Shown here piece by piece: positions 1 through 7,749 of a stretch of DNA of 40,809 nucleotides. Below the pieces are notes generated by a model. The model was not told the DNA's origin and did not search any database. It saw only the letters and a list, made by a program, of their open reading frames with translations. The DNA lies in NCBI GenBank assembly GCA_041650475.1, contig JBAZLD010000012.1, positions 1 to 40,809 of the forward strand, read 5' to 3'. This DNA is from JAIPGX01 sp041650475 (GTDB lineage: Bacteria > Babelota > Babeliae > Babelales > UASB340). Both the position numbers and the translations under genes were made by a program. Each line of letters begins with the position of its first letter. Position 1 is the stretch's first letter.

Positions 1-555
1 ATTGATAGGCAAATTCAATTAAGAGGATATCGAATTGAGTTGCCAGAGGTTGAGGTTAAGGCTTATGAATATTGTAAAAAAGCTTGTGTGGCATTGCTAG
101 AGTCAATCAACAATGAGGACTATCTATGCCTATACCTACAATCAGATATGGTTATAGCTGATTTAAAAAATTATTTACAAAGAAATTTACCTCCATACAT
201 GGTTCCAAATTATATTTATTGTGTTAATGAATTTCCTCGTACTATAAATGGCAAAATTGATATAAAAAAGCTTAAGCTAATGAAAACCGAAAAAGTTGAA
301 GACAAAAAGCAATATCAAGAATTTTCAAAAACTGAATTGACAGTAAAGAAAGCGTTTGAAGATGTTTTAGGAGTTGCCGTTTTTGATATTGATAAAAACT
401 TTTTCGATCTTGGTGCTCATTCACTTACCATAGTTAGATTGGCGAGCAAACTTTCAGAATCTGGATTTAAGGTTGATGCTGTTGATGTTTTTCAGTATGC
501 AACAATAAAATCTTTAGCTTGCTATGTAGAACAGTCTATTCGAGATGGGATATAA
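1..555 (+). CDS. NRPS fragment: adenylation-domain C-terminus plus peptidyl carrier domain (5' truncated)
   Basis: The reading frame is open from the first base, so the gene begins outside the window; a TTG at 40 is internal and not a start. Codons 2-19 read DRQIQLRGYRIELPEVEV, the A8 core motif of NRPS adenylation domains. A9 follows (LPPYMVP), then A10 NGKID with the catalytic Lys at codon 85. A carrier domain follows, with FFDLGAHSL at codons 134-142; Ser141 is the predicted phosphopantetheine site. The full protein would activate an amino acid as its adenylate and load it on this carrier. Substrate-specificity residues lie upstream and cannot be read. It ends 3 nt before the ketosynthase gene, so the two are probably co-transcribed. 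Family assignment is secure; product unknown. Confidence 0.93.
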   Translation: MDRQIQLRGYRIELPEVEVKAYEYCKKACVALLESINNEDYLCLYLQSDMVIADLKNYLQRNLPPYMVPNYIYCVNEFPRTINGKIDIKKLKLMKTEKVEDKKQYQEFSKTELTVKKAFEDVLGVAVFDIDKNFFDLGAHSLTIVRLASKLSESGFKVDAVDVFQYATIKSLACYVEQSIRDGI

Positions 556-558
556 AAT

Positions 559-2430
559 ATGGCATTTGATATAGCAGTTATCGGAATGGATTGTAGATTT
601 CCAATGGCCAATGATCCATGGGAACTTTGGAAAGTTCTCAATGCTAATAATACGGCTATCCAAGACTTATCAATATTCAACCAAGTAAAAGATTTAGGCA
701 AAAATTATTTGCCCTATAAGGGATTAATTCAAGCTCCTTTTAATTTTGATGCAGAATTTTTTGGCTTTTCTTCCGGAGAAGCAAAATTACTTGATCCTCA
801 ACATAGATTATTTTTTCAAACGGCATTTCGAACTATAGAATCTGCTGGTTATAATCCATTTAAGATAAAGTCTAAACTAGGAATTTTTACAAGCTGTGGA
901 TTTCCTGGATACCTTTACAAACACCTCTTACCTAACCAGAATGTAACAGAAAATTACGATACACTTAGTTTGCAATTGCTTAATGATAAAGATTTTTTAG
1001 CAACACGATTATCGTACCTTTTAAATTGTCGAGGCCCTTCACTAACTGTTCAATCTGGATGTTCTAGTTCATTATTGGCTATACATTTGGCTTGCCAATC
1101 CTTATTATTTCATGAAAGTGATATGGCATTGGCTGGTGGAGTAGCTTTATCTTTTCCAATTTACGAAGGATATGTTTATCAAAAAGACTCTATTGGTTCA
1201 AAGGATGGTAAAATTTATAGTTTTGATCACAGAGCTTCTGGAACGGTTAGGGGTGATGGTGTTGGCGCTGTACTTTTAAAAAGATTAGATGATGCCATTG
1301 CAGATTGTGACCCGATAATTGCCCTCATAAAGGGATCCGCTGTCAATAATGATGGGAAAAGTAAGGTCGCCTTTACAGCTCCAGGATTGCCTCAACAAAT
1401 TGAGTTGATAAAAGAATCTATGGCAATTTCAGATTTAGATTTTGATGATATTGATTTTATTGAAGCGCATGGAACGGGTACTATGTTGGGAGACCCTATA
1501 GAGGTAAGAGCAATTGTTGAAGCTTTTAAAAAAAGAACTCGCCCGCTTATTTTATCATCTATAAAACCTCATATTGGACATTTAGATATAGCATCAGGTA
1601 TTGCTAGTTTTATAAAAACATGTCTTGCTATTTCTCACAGGGTTCTTCCACACACGTTAAATTTTGAAAAGCTCAATCCACTGATTTTGCCTTATCAAAA
1701 ATTGATTACGGTTTTATCGCATCCAATTGACTGGATTTCGGATAATAAATATACAGCTGGAGTTACATCTTTAGGAATGGGAGGCACAAATGTTCACATG
1801 ATTTTGCAAGCATATCAAGGTAATCTATTGGAACCACAAAAAACTTTTGAAAGTGGATCCATAACCTTGTCTGCAAAAAATCAAATATCTCTAAACCTAG
1901 AGAAGCAGCGCTTAGTTAAATTTTTCAAAGAAAATACAGAAATCAACCTTGCAGGATGTGTTGCAACTATAAATCAAAGAGATCGCGGTTATTTTTTTAG
2001 AGAAAATTACAACTTTAGTTCTTGTGAAGAGTTGATTCAAAAACTTGAGTTTGGAGCATGCTCCGAGAATGTTCAGCATGATAAATATTTTGGTCGACGT
2101 GAAATTGTTCCGGGATATGTTTTTGTTGGAGATGAATTTGTCGTTTTGCCGCAAACAAACGAAAAAATTATATCTAAAAAAACAACCCTTTCATTAGAAG
2201 ATTCCATAAAGAATGAATGGGGCAAGCTCCTTGGTAAAACAACTCTACAGCTAACAGATAATTTTTTTGATTTGGGTGGAAATTCGTTTATGGCAATTCA
2301 ATGTATATCAAAATTACCGAGTGAATTTGAGGGAAAAATTGGTGTTTTGGACTTTTTTAAATTTCCTACTTTAGGTGAATTTATAAAGCATGCAAAATGT
2401 AAAATAAGAGGTAAAAATAATGCAACATGA
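559..2430 (+). CDS. Modular polyketide synthase: ketosynthase plus acyl carrier domain, no acyltransferase
   Basis: The 623-residue protein starts with a full ketosynthase (about 1-425): N-terminal IAVIGMDCRFP, active-site Cys168 in SGCSSSL, His304 in HGTGTMLGDP and His341 in HIGHLDIASG, so the Cys-His-His triad is complete. Residues about 440-510 match the KS-to-AT linker of modular PKS (LSAK...). Where an acyltransferase should begin only PGYVFVGDEF remains, then about 40 residues lead straight into a carrier domain (DNFFDLGGNS, Ser576). There is no AT, KR, DH or TE. By family knowledge it would condense an upstream acyl or aminoacyl chain with an extender unit. The extender would have to be loaded by an AT in trans, or the module has lost its AT. 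It overlaps the downstream thioesterase by 11 nt. Confidence 0.93.
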   Translation: MAFDIAVIGMDCRFPMANDPWELWKVLNANNTAIQDLSIFNQVKDLGKNYLPYKGLIQAPFNFDAEFFGFSSGEAKLLDPQHRLFFQTAFRTIESAGYNPFKIKSKLGIFTSCGFPGYLYKHLLPNQNVTENYDTLSLQLLNDKDFLATRLSYLLNCRGPSLTVQSGCSSSLLAIHLACQSLLFHESDMALAGGVALSFPIYEGYVYQKDSIGSKDGKIYSFDHRASGTVRGDGVGAVLLKRLDDAIADCDPIIALIKGSAVNNDGKSKVAFTAPGLPQQIELIKESMAISDLDFDDIDFIEAHGTGTMLGDPIEVRAIVEAFKKRTRPLILSSIKPHIGHLDIASGIASFIKTCLAISHRVLPHTLNFEKLNPLILPYQKLITVLSHPIDWISDNKYTAGVTSLGMGGTNVHMILQAYQGNLLEPQKTFESGSITLSAKNQISLNLEKQRLVKFFKENTEINLAGCVATINQRDRGYFFRENYNFSSCEELIQKLEFGACSENVQHDKYFGRREIVPGYVFVGDEFVVLPQTNEKIISKKTTLSLEDSIKNEWGKLLGKTTLQLTDNFFDLGGNSFMAIQCISKLPSEFEGKIGVLDFFKFPTLGEFIKHAKCKIRGKNNAT

Positions 2431-3169
2431 ATATTGGGTTCGATATTTTGAGAAGAAGGATTCTGCAAAAATTCGGCTCTTTTGTTTGCCTTATGCCGGT
2501 GGATTTGCTGAATTTTATTTAAGCTGGAAAAGGCTATTACCAAGCTGGATTGAATTATGTCCTTTACAGCTTCCGGGAAGATCTTATTGTGCACATGAAG
2601 AATGTTCAAAGGATATTAATAAACTTTTAGAAGAAATTATCGAAGTTATAGAACAATATGTTGATCGCCCTTTTGCAATTTTTGGCCACAGCATGGGTAG
2701 TATATTGGCATACGAGGCCGCCATTCGCCTAAAGATAAAACCAATGGCACTTATTTTAAGTGGCGGTGATGCTCCAAATTATTGGGAAAAGGCAAAACAT
2801 CTACATTTGTTATCTGATGAGGATTTATTATTACTTATGATCGGCAATGGATCATATAATAAAAAAATGCTTACCGTAGAACCAAAAAGCGAATATGCAT
2901 GTTTTCTTAATACATTGAGAACAGATCTTATTTTGTGTTCTAAATATAGATTTAAAAACGAAGGCTTTTTTGCTGGAGCTACATTGGTGATGTATGCTGT
3001 TGATGACCAATTGTGCGAATATCAAAACCTCGAGGCTTGGAAAGATTTTTGTCCCAAAATTAAATTTATACGGTATGAAAATGGTGGACATTTTTTTATA
3101 AAGGAGTTTCTGCCTAATGTCATTGATAACATTATTAAAACGCTTGAAAACGTTGTCAAGTCTGCATGA
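2420..3169 (+). CDS. Type II thioesterase (GrsT/RifR family)
   Basis: A 249-residue alpha/beta hydrolase of the stand-alone editing thioesterase family that accompanies NRPS/PKS systems. The N-terminal signature RLFCLPYAGG is followed by LQLPGR; the nucleophile elbow GHSMGS puts the catalytic Ser at 91. The acid is Asp195 or 196 (AVDDQ) and the base His224 (GGHFF). Length is normal for the family. Such enzymes remove aberrant or stalled acyl groups from carrier domains. The ATG at 2420 lies inside the end of the ketosynthase gene with AGAGGT upstream, and the 3' end overlaps the phosphopantetheinyl transferase, indicating translational coupling. Confidence 0.92.
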   Translation: MQHEYWVRYFEKKDSAKIRLFCLPYAGGFAEFYLSWKRLLPSWIELCPLQLPGRSYCAHEECSKDINKLLEEIIEVIEQYVDRPFAIFGHSMGSILAYEAAIRLKIKPMALILSGGDAPNYWEKAKHLHLLSDEDLLLLMIGNGSYNKKMLTVEPKSEYACFLNTLRTDLILCSKYRFKNEGFFAGATLVMYAVDDQLCEYQNLEAWKDFCPKIKFIRYENGGHFFIKEFLPNVIDNIIKTLENVVKSA

Positions 3170-3779
3170 AGAATGTCATCTTTGGTTTGTAAATCTTGAA
3201 AATATAGGAACATCAGAAGTAGTGGTCGCTCAGTCTGTGTTGGATGATGCAGAATTTAAACGTATGAAAAATTTTTATCACCTTACTCATCAGAATGAAT
3301 TTGCAATATGTCGATTTGCAGCGAAAAAAATTATTGGTGATATATTGGGAGTTTTTCCGGAAGATGTGACTTTTTTTTATACAAAAAAAGGAAAACCTTA
3401 TTTAAAAGATGCTGGAGTAGAGTTTAATATTTCTCATTCAAAAAAAAATGCATTGATTGGAATAAGTAAGCATAAAATTGGCGTTGATATCGAATTTATC
3501 AATAGAGACGAGGATATTTTAAAGACTATGGATTACTTTTTGTCTCAAGATGAAAAAAACTGGATTTTAGAGTCCAATGTATGGAATCGATTTTACCAAA
3601 TTTGGACCTTGAAAGAAGCTAGGCTCAAATGTGACGGTGAAGGTATCACTATTTCTTCGTTTCCAAATCTTATACGTAACGAAAATGCTGAATGGCAATA
3701 TCCGGGATATCATATGACTTCATACTCGATTAATGACAACTACATTTGTGCAATTTGCACTTCTGTACTAAAATTTTGA
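3117..3779 (+). CDS. Sfp/Gsp-type 4'-phosphopantetheinyl transferase
   Basis: A 220-residue enzyme expected to transfer phosphopantetheine from CoA to the Ser of the PCP and ACP domains encoded just upstream. The Mg-binding motif GVDIE gives Asp124 and Glu126, and WTLKEA gives Lys166 and Glu167. FNISHSKKNALIG is the family's substrate-binding segment. The ATG at 3117 has AAGGAG ten bases upstream (3101-3106) and overlaps the thioesterase by 53 nt; no other in-frame ATG fits. It is the last gene of the NRPS/PKS run. Its size and motifs are of the secondary-metabolism type rather than the shorter AcpS. Confidence 0.93.
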   Translation: MSLITLLKRLKTLSSLHEECHLWFVNLENIGTSEVVVAQSVLDDAEFKRMKNFYHLTHQNEFAICRFAAKKIIGDILGVFPEDVTFFYTKKGKPYLKDAGVEFNISHSKKNALIGISKHKIGVDIEFINRDEDILKTMDYFLSQDEKNWILESNVWNRFYQIWTLKEARLKCDGEGITISSFPNLIRNENAEWQYPGYHMTSYSINDNYICAICTSVLKF

Positions 3780-3802
3780 AAAAACAAATTGAAGGCAAAA
3801 AT

Positions 3803-4114
3803 ATGATTAAACTTATTAGAGATAGAATACCAGAACTTTATCCAAATTCTAAAATTAAAATAATAAAAGAAAATGCAGAATATTTTGATTCTTTAAAAAA
3901 TAAATTATTAGAAGAAGTGAATGAATTTATAGAAGCTTCTAGCCAGAATAATGATAGTCACATAGTAGAAGAAATTGCTGATATTTTGGAAGTAATAGAC
4001 GCTATTTGTAAATTAAAAAAATATGATACAAATTTAGTACAAGATGTAAAATTAAAAAAGAAGCAAGAACGTGGTGGTTTTGAAAAAAGAATTTTGTTGT
4101 TAGAAAAAAATTAG
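3803..4114 (+). CDS. MazG-like nucleotide pyrophosphohydrolase
   Basis: A 103-residue all-alpha protein. MIKLIRDRIPELY at the start and LLEEVNEFIEA...HIVEEIADILEVIDAI match the phosphoribosyl-ATP pyrophosphohydrolase-like branch of the MazG superfamily; the paired ExxE and ExxD motifs bind Mg. Likely role: hydrolysis of a (possibly damaged) NTP to NMP and PPi; substrate unknown. The frame is open from 3746, but the ATG at 3803 begins exactly at the conserved N-terminus and has GAAGGC upstream, so it is preferred. It lies 23 nt after the PPTase and 7 nt before the flavoprotein. Base composition is clearly more AT-rich than in the NRPS/PKS genes, so it may not belong to that cluster functionally. 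Confidence 0.8.
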   Translation: MIKLIRDRIPELYPNSKIKIIKENAEYFDSLKNKLLEEVNEFIEASSQNNDSHIVEEIADILEVIDAICKLKKYDTNLVQDVKLKKKQERGGFEKRILLLEKN

Positions 4115-4121
4115 AATAAAT

Positions 4122-5522
4122 ATGAAAAAAGTTATTATTATCGGTTCTGGGATTGGGGGACTTGTTGCTGGAAATTTATTAGCCAAAAAAGGTCATAAGG
4201 TAACAATTTTTGAATCACACTTTATGCCTGGTGGTTACACTTCAGGGTTTTGGCGTAATGGCTTTTATTTTAACAGTGGCACTGTATCTTTTGGAGGCTC
4301 ACATCAATTTTTTAAAGTATTAAAAGATCTTGATCTTGATAAAAAAATAGAATGCCAAAGATTGAAATTTAGATTTTTGCATAAAAATTTAGACTGTATT
4401 TTAGATACTTACGAAAATTTTAAAAATAAGCTTATTGATACATACCCACAAGAAAAAGATAATCTTGAAATTTTTTTTAAAGAGCTAGATAAAATTTATT
4501 ATGCTTTTAAATCTCTTTTAGTTGGCAAATCTATCTTTAAAAAAATTTGGGGCGCAATAAAAGCTCTATTTATTTTTAAAAAATACGCAAATATTACTAT
4601 AAACGAATTTATAGAAAAGTTTTTTAAAAAAGATTCTGATTTATATTATTTATTTACAAATTTTGGTTATCCAGAAATGTCTGCTGCATATTTTGGTGGG
4701 GCATTGGTTTGCATTTTTGATGATTATTGGACTATCAAAAATGGTTTTGAATTCTTGGCTAATACTTTAGTAGATAATTTTAAACAGAATGGTGGTGAAT
4801 TAAAATTAAATTCTTATGTTGATAAAATTTTAACAAAAGATAGTGCAGCTGTTGGTGTTATGTCTAAAAATCAAAAATTTGATGCAGATGTGGTTATTGC
4901 TGCCTGTGATTATAAGAATACTTTTTTAAATTTATTAGATAACAAAGATTTAATTTCTCAAGATTTGTTAAAAAAAATAGAAAAAGCGCAAATTAGCGAA
5001 AGCTTTTTTACTGGCTATTTTGGTTTGTCTATTCCCAATGATTTATTAAAAAAATATTTAAAATGTGATTGGTTAAATGGCGAAATATCAATTTTTTCGC
5101 CCTCTATTATTAATACTAAATTAGCACCTGAAAATAAATCATGTTTAATGGTACAAGAGTTAGCCCCAAAAGATTGGAAGAAAGATTTTATTGAAAATAA
5201 TAGAGAATCTTATCTTGAATTTAAAGAAAAAATTAAAAACGAATTTATAGAAAAAGCTTCTAAAATTATTCCTGATTTTAAAAATTCAATAAAATTTGTT
5301 GATATAGCCACTCCTGCAACATATCAAAGATATACACATAATACGGAGGGCGCATCTTGTTCTTGGAGCTGGAATCCAAAAAAGAAATTTTATAAAAAAC
5401 TTATGTCTACTAATATTGAAACACCTGTTAAAAATTTATATATAGGTTCTTGCTGGGCGAATCAGGTTGGTGGGATTCCTGGTGCATTAAATGCTGCTTA
5501 TAAATGCGCTAAAAAAATATAA
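4122..5522 (+). CDS. FAD/NAD(P)-dependent oxidoreductase, phytoene desaturase / retinol saturase-like
   Basis: A 466-residue flavoprotein. The N-terminal Rossmann motif (Gly8, Gly10, Gly13 in IIGSGIGGLVAG) is followed by FESHFMPGGYTSGF, typical of the CrtI/amine-oxidase superfamily. The C-terminal NLYIGSCWANQVGGIPGALNAA corresponds to the family's conserved FAD-binding tail. It probably dehydrogenates or reduces C=C bonds of a lipid, isoprenoid or other hydrophobic substrate. No phytoene synthase or other carotenoid gene lies in the window, so the substrate is open. It is co-directional with the NRPS/PKS locus but shares the AT-rich composition of the backbone. Family sure, function not. Confidence 0.82.
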   Translation: MKKVIIIGSGIGGLVAGNLLAKKGHKVTIFESHFMPGGYTSGFWRNGFYFNSGTVSFGGSHQFFKVLKDLDLDKKIECQRLKFRFLHKNLDCILDTYENFKNKLIDTYPQEKDNLEIFFKELDKIYYAFKSLLVGKSIFKKIWGAIKALFIFKKYANITINEFIEKFFKKDSDLYYLFTNFGYPEMSAAYFGGALVCIFDDYWTIKNGFEFLANTLVDNFKQNGGELKLNSYVDKILTKDSAAVGVMSKNQKFDADVVIAACDYKNTFLNLLDNKDLISQDLLKKIEKAQISESFFTGYFGLSIPNDLLKKYLKCDWLNGEISIFSPSIINTKLAPENKSCLMVQELAPKDWKKDFIENNRESYLEFKEKIKNEFIEKASKIIPDFKNSIKFVDIATPATYQRYTHNTEGASCSWSWNPKKKFYKKLMSTNIETPVKNLYIGSCWANQVGGIPGALNAAYKCAKKI

Positions 5523-5531
5523 TATAAAAAC

Positions 5532-5564
5532 CGTTCGTATGGTTCGACAAGCTCACCACGAACG
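5532..5564. repeat. Hairpin repeat of the GTTCGACAAGCTCACC type
   Basis: CGTTCG and CGAACG pair as the outer stem, then a 2-nt bulge, then TGGT and ACCA, with the loop TCGACAAGCTC. It sits just downstream of the flavoprotein and is followed by a T-run (gatttttaaaa), so it may also end transcription. The loop and arm sequence resembles hairpin repeats built on TTCGACAAGCTCA that recur in many bacterial genomes (recalled, not searched). It is GC-rich against a very AT-rich background. Confidence 0.6.
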
Positions 5565-5678
5565 ATTTTTAAAAGATTTTACATTCTATTTGATATTTAA
5601 TTTTAATTTTTGTTATATATAAAATATAGAGAATTTTATATTATTTTTTCTATTTATAATTATAATTGGGGGGATTTT

Positions 5679-6716
5679 ATGAATAATTTAGGTTTTTTTA
5701 ATAAAATCTTTTTTTTAAGTATTATTTGTCTTTTTTTTACCAATTTTAATCTAAATTGTGATAGAGAATTAAGGCAAAGTTTTCCATTATTGCCCTTTGA
5801 TACAAGATTAAGTGATAAGCAAAAAGAACAGCTAAGTGAATCAAGAGTAGAAACTGACAAAGTTTTTTTTATCAGCAAGCAAGAACAAGATTTAAATTCG
5901 AGAAATCTTGAATTTTTTAAAAATTTAAAACGCGATTTTATGCAAAATTTTATGAATTTGCCTGAAAATCAAAAAATAATTCAATTTATAGGAGATTCAA
6001 GAAGATTTGGCCCAAAAGCAACAGCTTTCTTGAGATCTTTTTTAATAAGAAGAGGTTTTTTAGGGGGTGATCATGTTATTGAGTATGGTTATACTGGTGG
6101 CGCTCCAAATCAAGAACAGTCAGATACTAACACTTTGATAAACGAATATATTAATGAGCATCCTGAATATTCAAAAAAAGTTTTTGCAAATATAGTTACT
6201 GATTCTGGAACATATGCCTCTGATAGTTCACCATTTGTGCACAATTTTATTTTTTTATATAACACAAATAATCAACCTACACATTTTGGTGATGATATTT
6301 TTGTATCAGATTATATGTTAAATAGTTCTGATGAGGATTCGGTTTTATGCCTTGAGGGTGGTGTACAAACTTTTTTGCAAATTGTTAACTGCTTGAGAAA
6401 TAATATAGATATATTTTGTGTCTTAAATTTAAGAGATAGAACAAGAGAAAGTGAGTTTTCTGCGTCTAGAGTTGTTAACGTAATAAGTAATTTATTAAAA
6501 AGTGTCAATAATATTAGTGATCAAAATAGAGAATTATTAGAAAGTACTATTGAAAATATAAAAGATATTTGTTTACAAGGCCCTGACCTTGTAAATTTGA
6601 ATCCAGAATCAGTTAAAATTCAAATATTGCAAACTGCTTTTAGGCAATTAATTGAAGAAAAGTTATATGAGAGAATAAAAGAGTTGTGCAAATTTTATAT
6701 TTATAATGGTGAATAA
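5679..6716 (+). CDS. Exported protein of unknown function, possible SLOG/LOG-like Rossmann fold
   Basis: A 345-residue protein with a hydrophobic N-terminal signal (about residues 5-24, FFLSIICLFF). The start at ATG 5679 is chosen because GGGGGGA lies just upstream (5668-5674); the frame extends to a TTG at 5610 that has no such site. I do not recognise the family with certainty. The body alternates predicted strands and helices: IQFIGDSRRFG, VIEYGYTGGAPN, VFANIVTDSGTYA, then CLEGGVQTFLQI followed by IDIFCVLNL. The last stretch resembles the Gly-Gly helix-capping region of SLOG/LOG nucleotide-binding proteins; this is a weak, by-eye resemblance. It stands alone between the flavoprotein and the convergent murG. 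Confidence 0.7.
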   Translation: MNNLGFFNKIFFLSIICLFFTNFNLNCDRELRQSFPLLPFDTRLSDKQKEQLSESRVETDKVFFISKQEQDLNSRNLEFFKNLKRDFMQNFMNLPENQKIIQFIGDSRRFGPKATAFLRSFLIRRGFLGGDHVIEYGYTGGAPNQEQSDTNTLINEYINEHPEYSKKVFANIVTDSGTYASDSSPFVHNFIFLYNTNNQPTHFGDDIFVSDYMLNSSDEDSVLCLEGGVQTFLQIVNCLRNNIDIFCVLNLRDRTRESEFSASRVVNVISNLLKSVNNISDQNRELLESTIENIKDICLQGPDLVNLNPESVKIQILQTAFRQLIEEKLYERIKELCKFYIYNGE

Positions 6717-6723
6717 TAATTTG

Positions 6724-7746
6724 TTAATTTAATAAGTTATTACAAAATTTATTAAAATCTTTTTTTATCTCTGGTTCAGTTTTTACAATAAAAAGATTAT
6801 TATTTCTTTTACTTATATTTATGGCATTGTCATATTGGTGATCAGTGTAACTAGTTTGTAATGGTATTATAAGACTCTTTTTTTGAAAAAACTCTAATTC
6901 AAAAAGAGTGCCAGCACCCGCTCTTGCGATAACTAAATCTGATATTAAATAATAATCTTTTATGTTTTGGTTATAACTAAAAACAACTGCTGGAATATTT
7001 AAATTTTTATAAAAACTATGCCAATCAGTTTTATCAAAATCGCCTGTTTGATGAATAAATTGAATTTTATTTATTAAATTTTTATCAAATAAGATTAAAT
7101 CTTTTAATAAATTATTTAAATAAACAGAGCCTTGTGACCCACCTAGTAAAAAAATTGTTTTTTTATCAGATGAAAATTTTAATTTTTGCAAAATAAGATT
7201 TTTATCAAAAATTTTATCTTTTAAATCAAATCTTATTGGATAATTACACAATAAGCATTTATGGCTTTGCTTTTTAAAAAAAATTCGTGTTTGTTCAAAA
7301 ACTATAAAAATATTATTTGCAAAACGGCTTAAAAATTTTATAGCTTTACCCGGCATAAAATTAAGTTCATAGAGATTAATTTTAGTTTTAAATAATTTAG
7401 CTAATATGCAGATTGGTATTGCAAAATAGCCTCCAGTACTAATTATTTCTTCTGGTTTAAATTTATTTAAATAATAAAAATTTTTGAAAAAAGTTAAAAT
7501 TAAAAAATATAAAAAAACAGGATATAACCAAAGTTTTTTGCCAGGAATATTTTTAAAATTTAGATAGATAATTTTATCTAAAAAATTATTATTTTCTAAA
7601 ATTTTTTTTTCTAAATTATTGTTGTTTGAAACAAAAATAATTTTGCCATCTAAATTTTTTTCTTTCCACTCTTTACCCAATTGTAATGCAGGTAAAATAT
7701 GTCCGCCAGAACCTCCAGCAACTAAAAATAAAATTTTTTTCTTCAT
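6724..7746 (-). CDS. murG: UDP-GlcNAc:lipid I N-acetylglucosaminyltransferase MurG
   Basis: A 340-residue GT28 enzyme that adds GlcNAc to lipid I to make lipid II on the cytoplasmic face of the membrane. Visible motifs: the N-terminal glycine loop GGSGGH (11-16), ISTGGYFAIP in the middle, the second loop LLGGSQGS, and the nucleotide-binding ARAGAGTLFE with PLQTSYTDHQ. Length is close to the usual 350-360. It begins 3 nt after the stop of the TPR gene on the same strand, and no strong ribosome site is visible, so it is probably translated from the dciA-TPR-murG mRNA. Its presence implies that peptidoglycan precursor synthesis is retained. Confidence 0.93.
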   Translation of the reverse strand: MKKKILFLVAGGSGGHILPALQLGKEWKEKNLDGKIIFVSNNNNLEKKILENNNFLDKIIYLNFKNIPGKKLWLYPVFLYFLILTFFKNFYYLNKFKPEEIISTGGYFAIPICILAKLFKTKINLYELNFMPGKAIKFLSRFANNIFIVFEQTRIFFKKQSHKCLLCNYPIRFDLKDKIFDKNLILQKLKFSSDKKTIFLLGGSQGSVYLNNLLKDLILFDKNLINKIQFIHQTGDFDKTDWHSFYKNLNIPAVVFSYNQNIKDYYLISDLVIARAGAGTLFELEFFQKKSLIIPLQTSYTDHQYDNAINISKRNNNLFIVKTEPEIKKDFNKFCNNLLN

Positions 7747-7749
7747 ATT

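Noticed and set aside
40..42. TTG as a start of the first gene
   Set aside because: The frame is open to base 1 and the upstream codons encode the conserved A8 adenylation motif, so the gene is truncated by the window.
1912..2154. Minus-strand open frame inside the ketosynthase gene
   Set aside because: Antisense shadow with low-complexity translation; the plus strand carries a clear domain protein. The same applies to other overlapping opposite-strand frames.
4122..5522. Carotenoid biosynthesis locus
   Set aside because: Only a CrtI-like flavoprotein is present; no phytoene synthase or cyclase nearby.
5541..5556. GGTTCGA-containing stretch as a tRNA T-arm
   Set aside because: No acceptor or anticodon stems can be drawn around it; the bases instead form the repeat hairpin.
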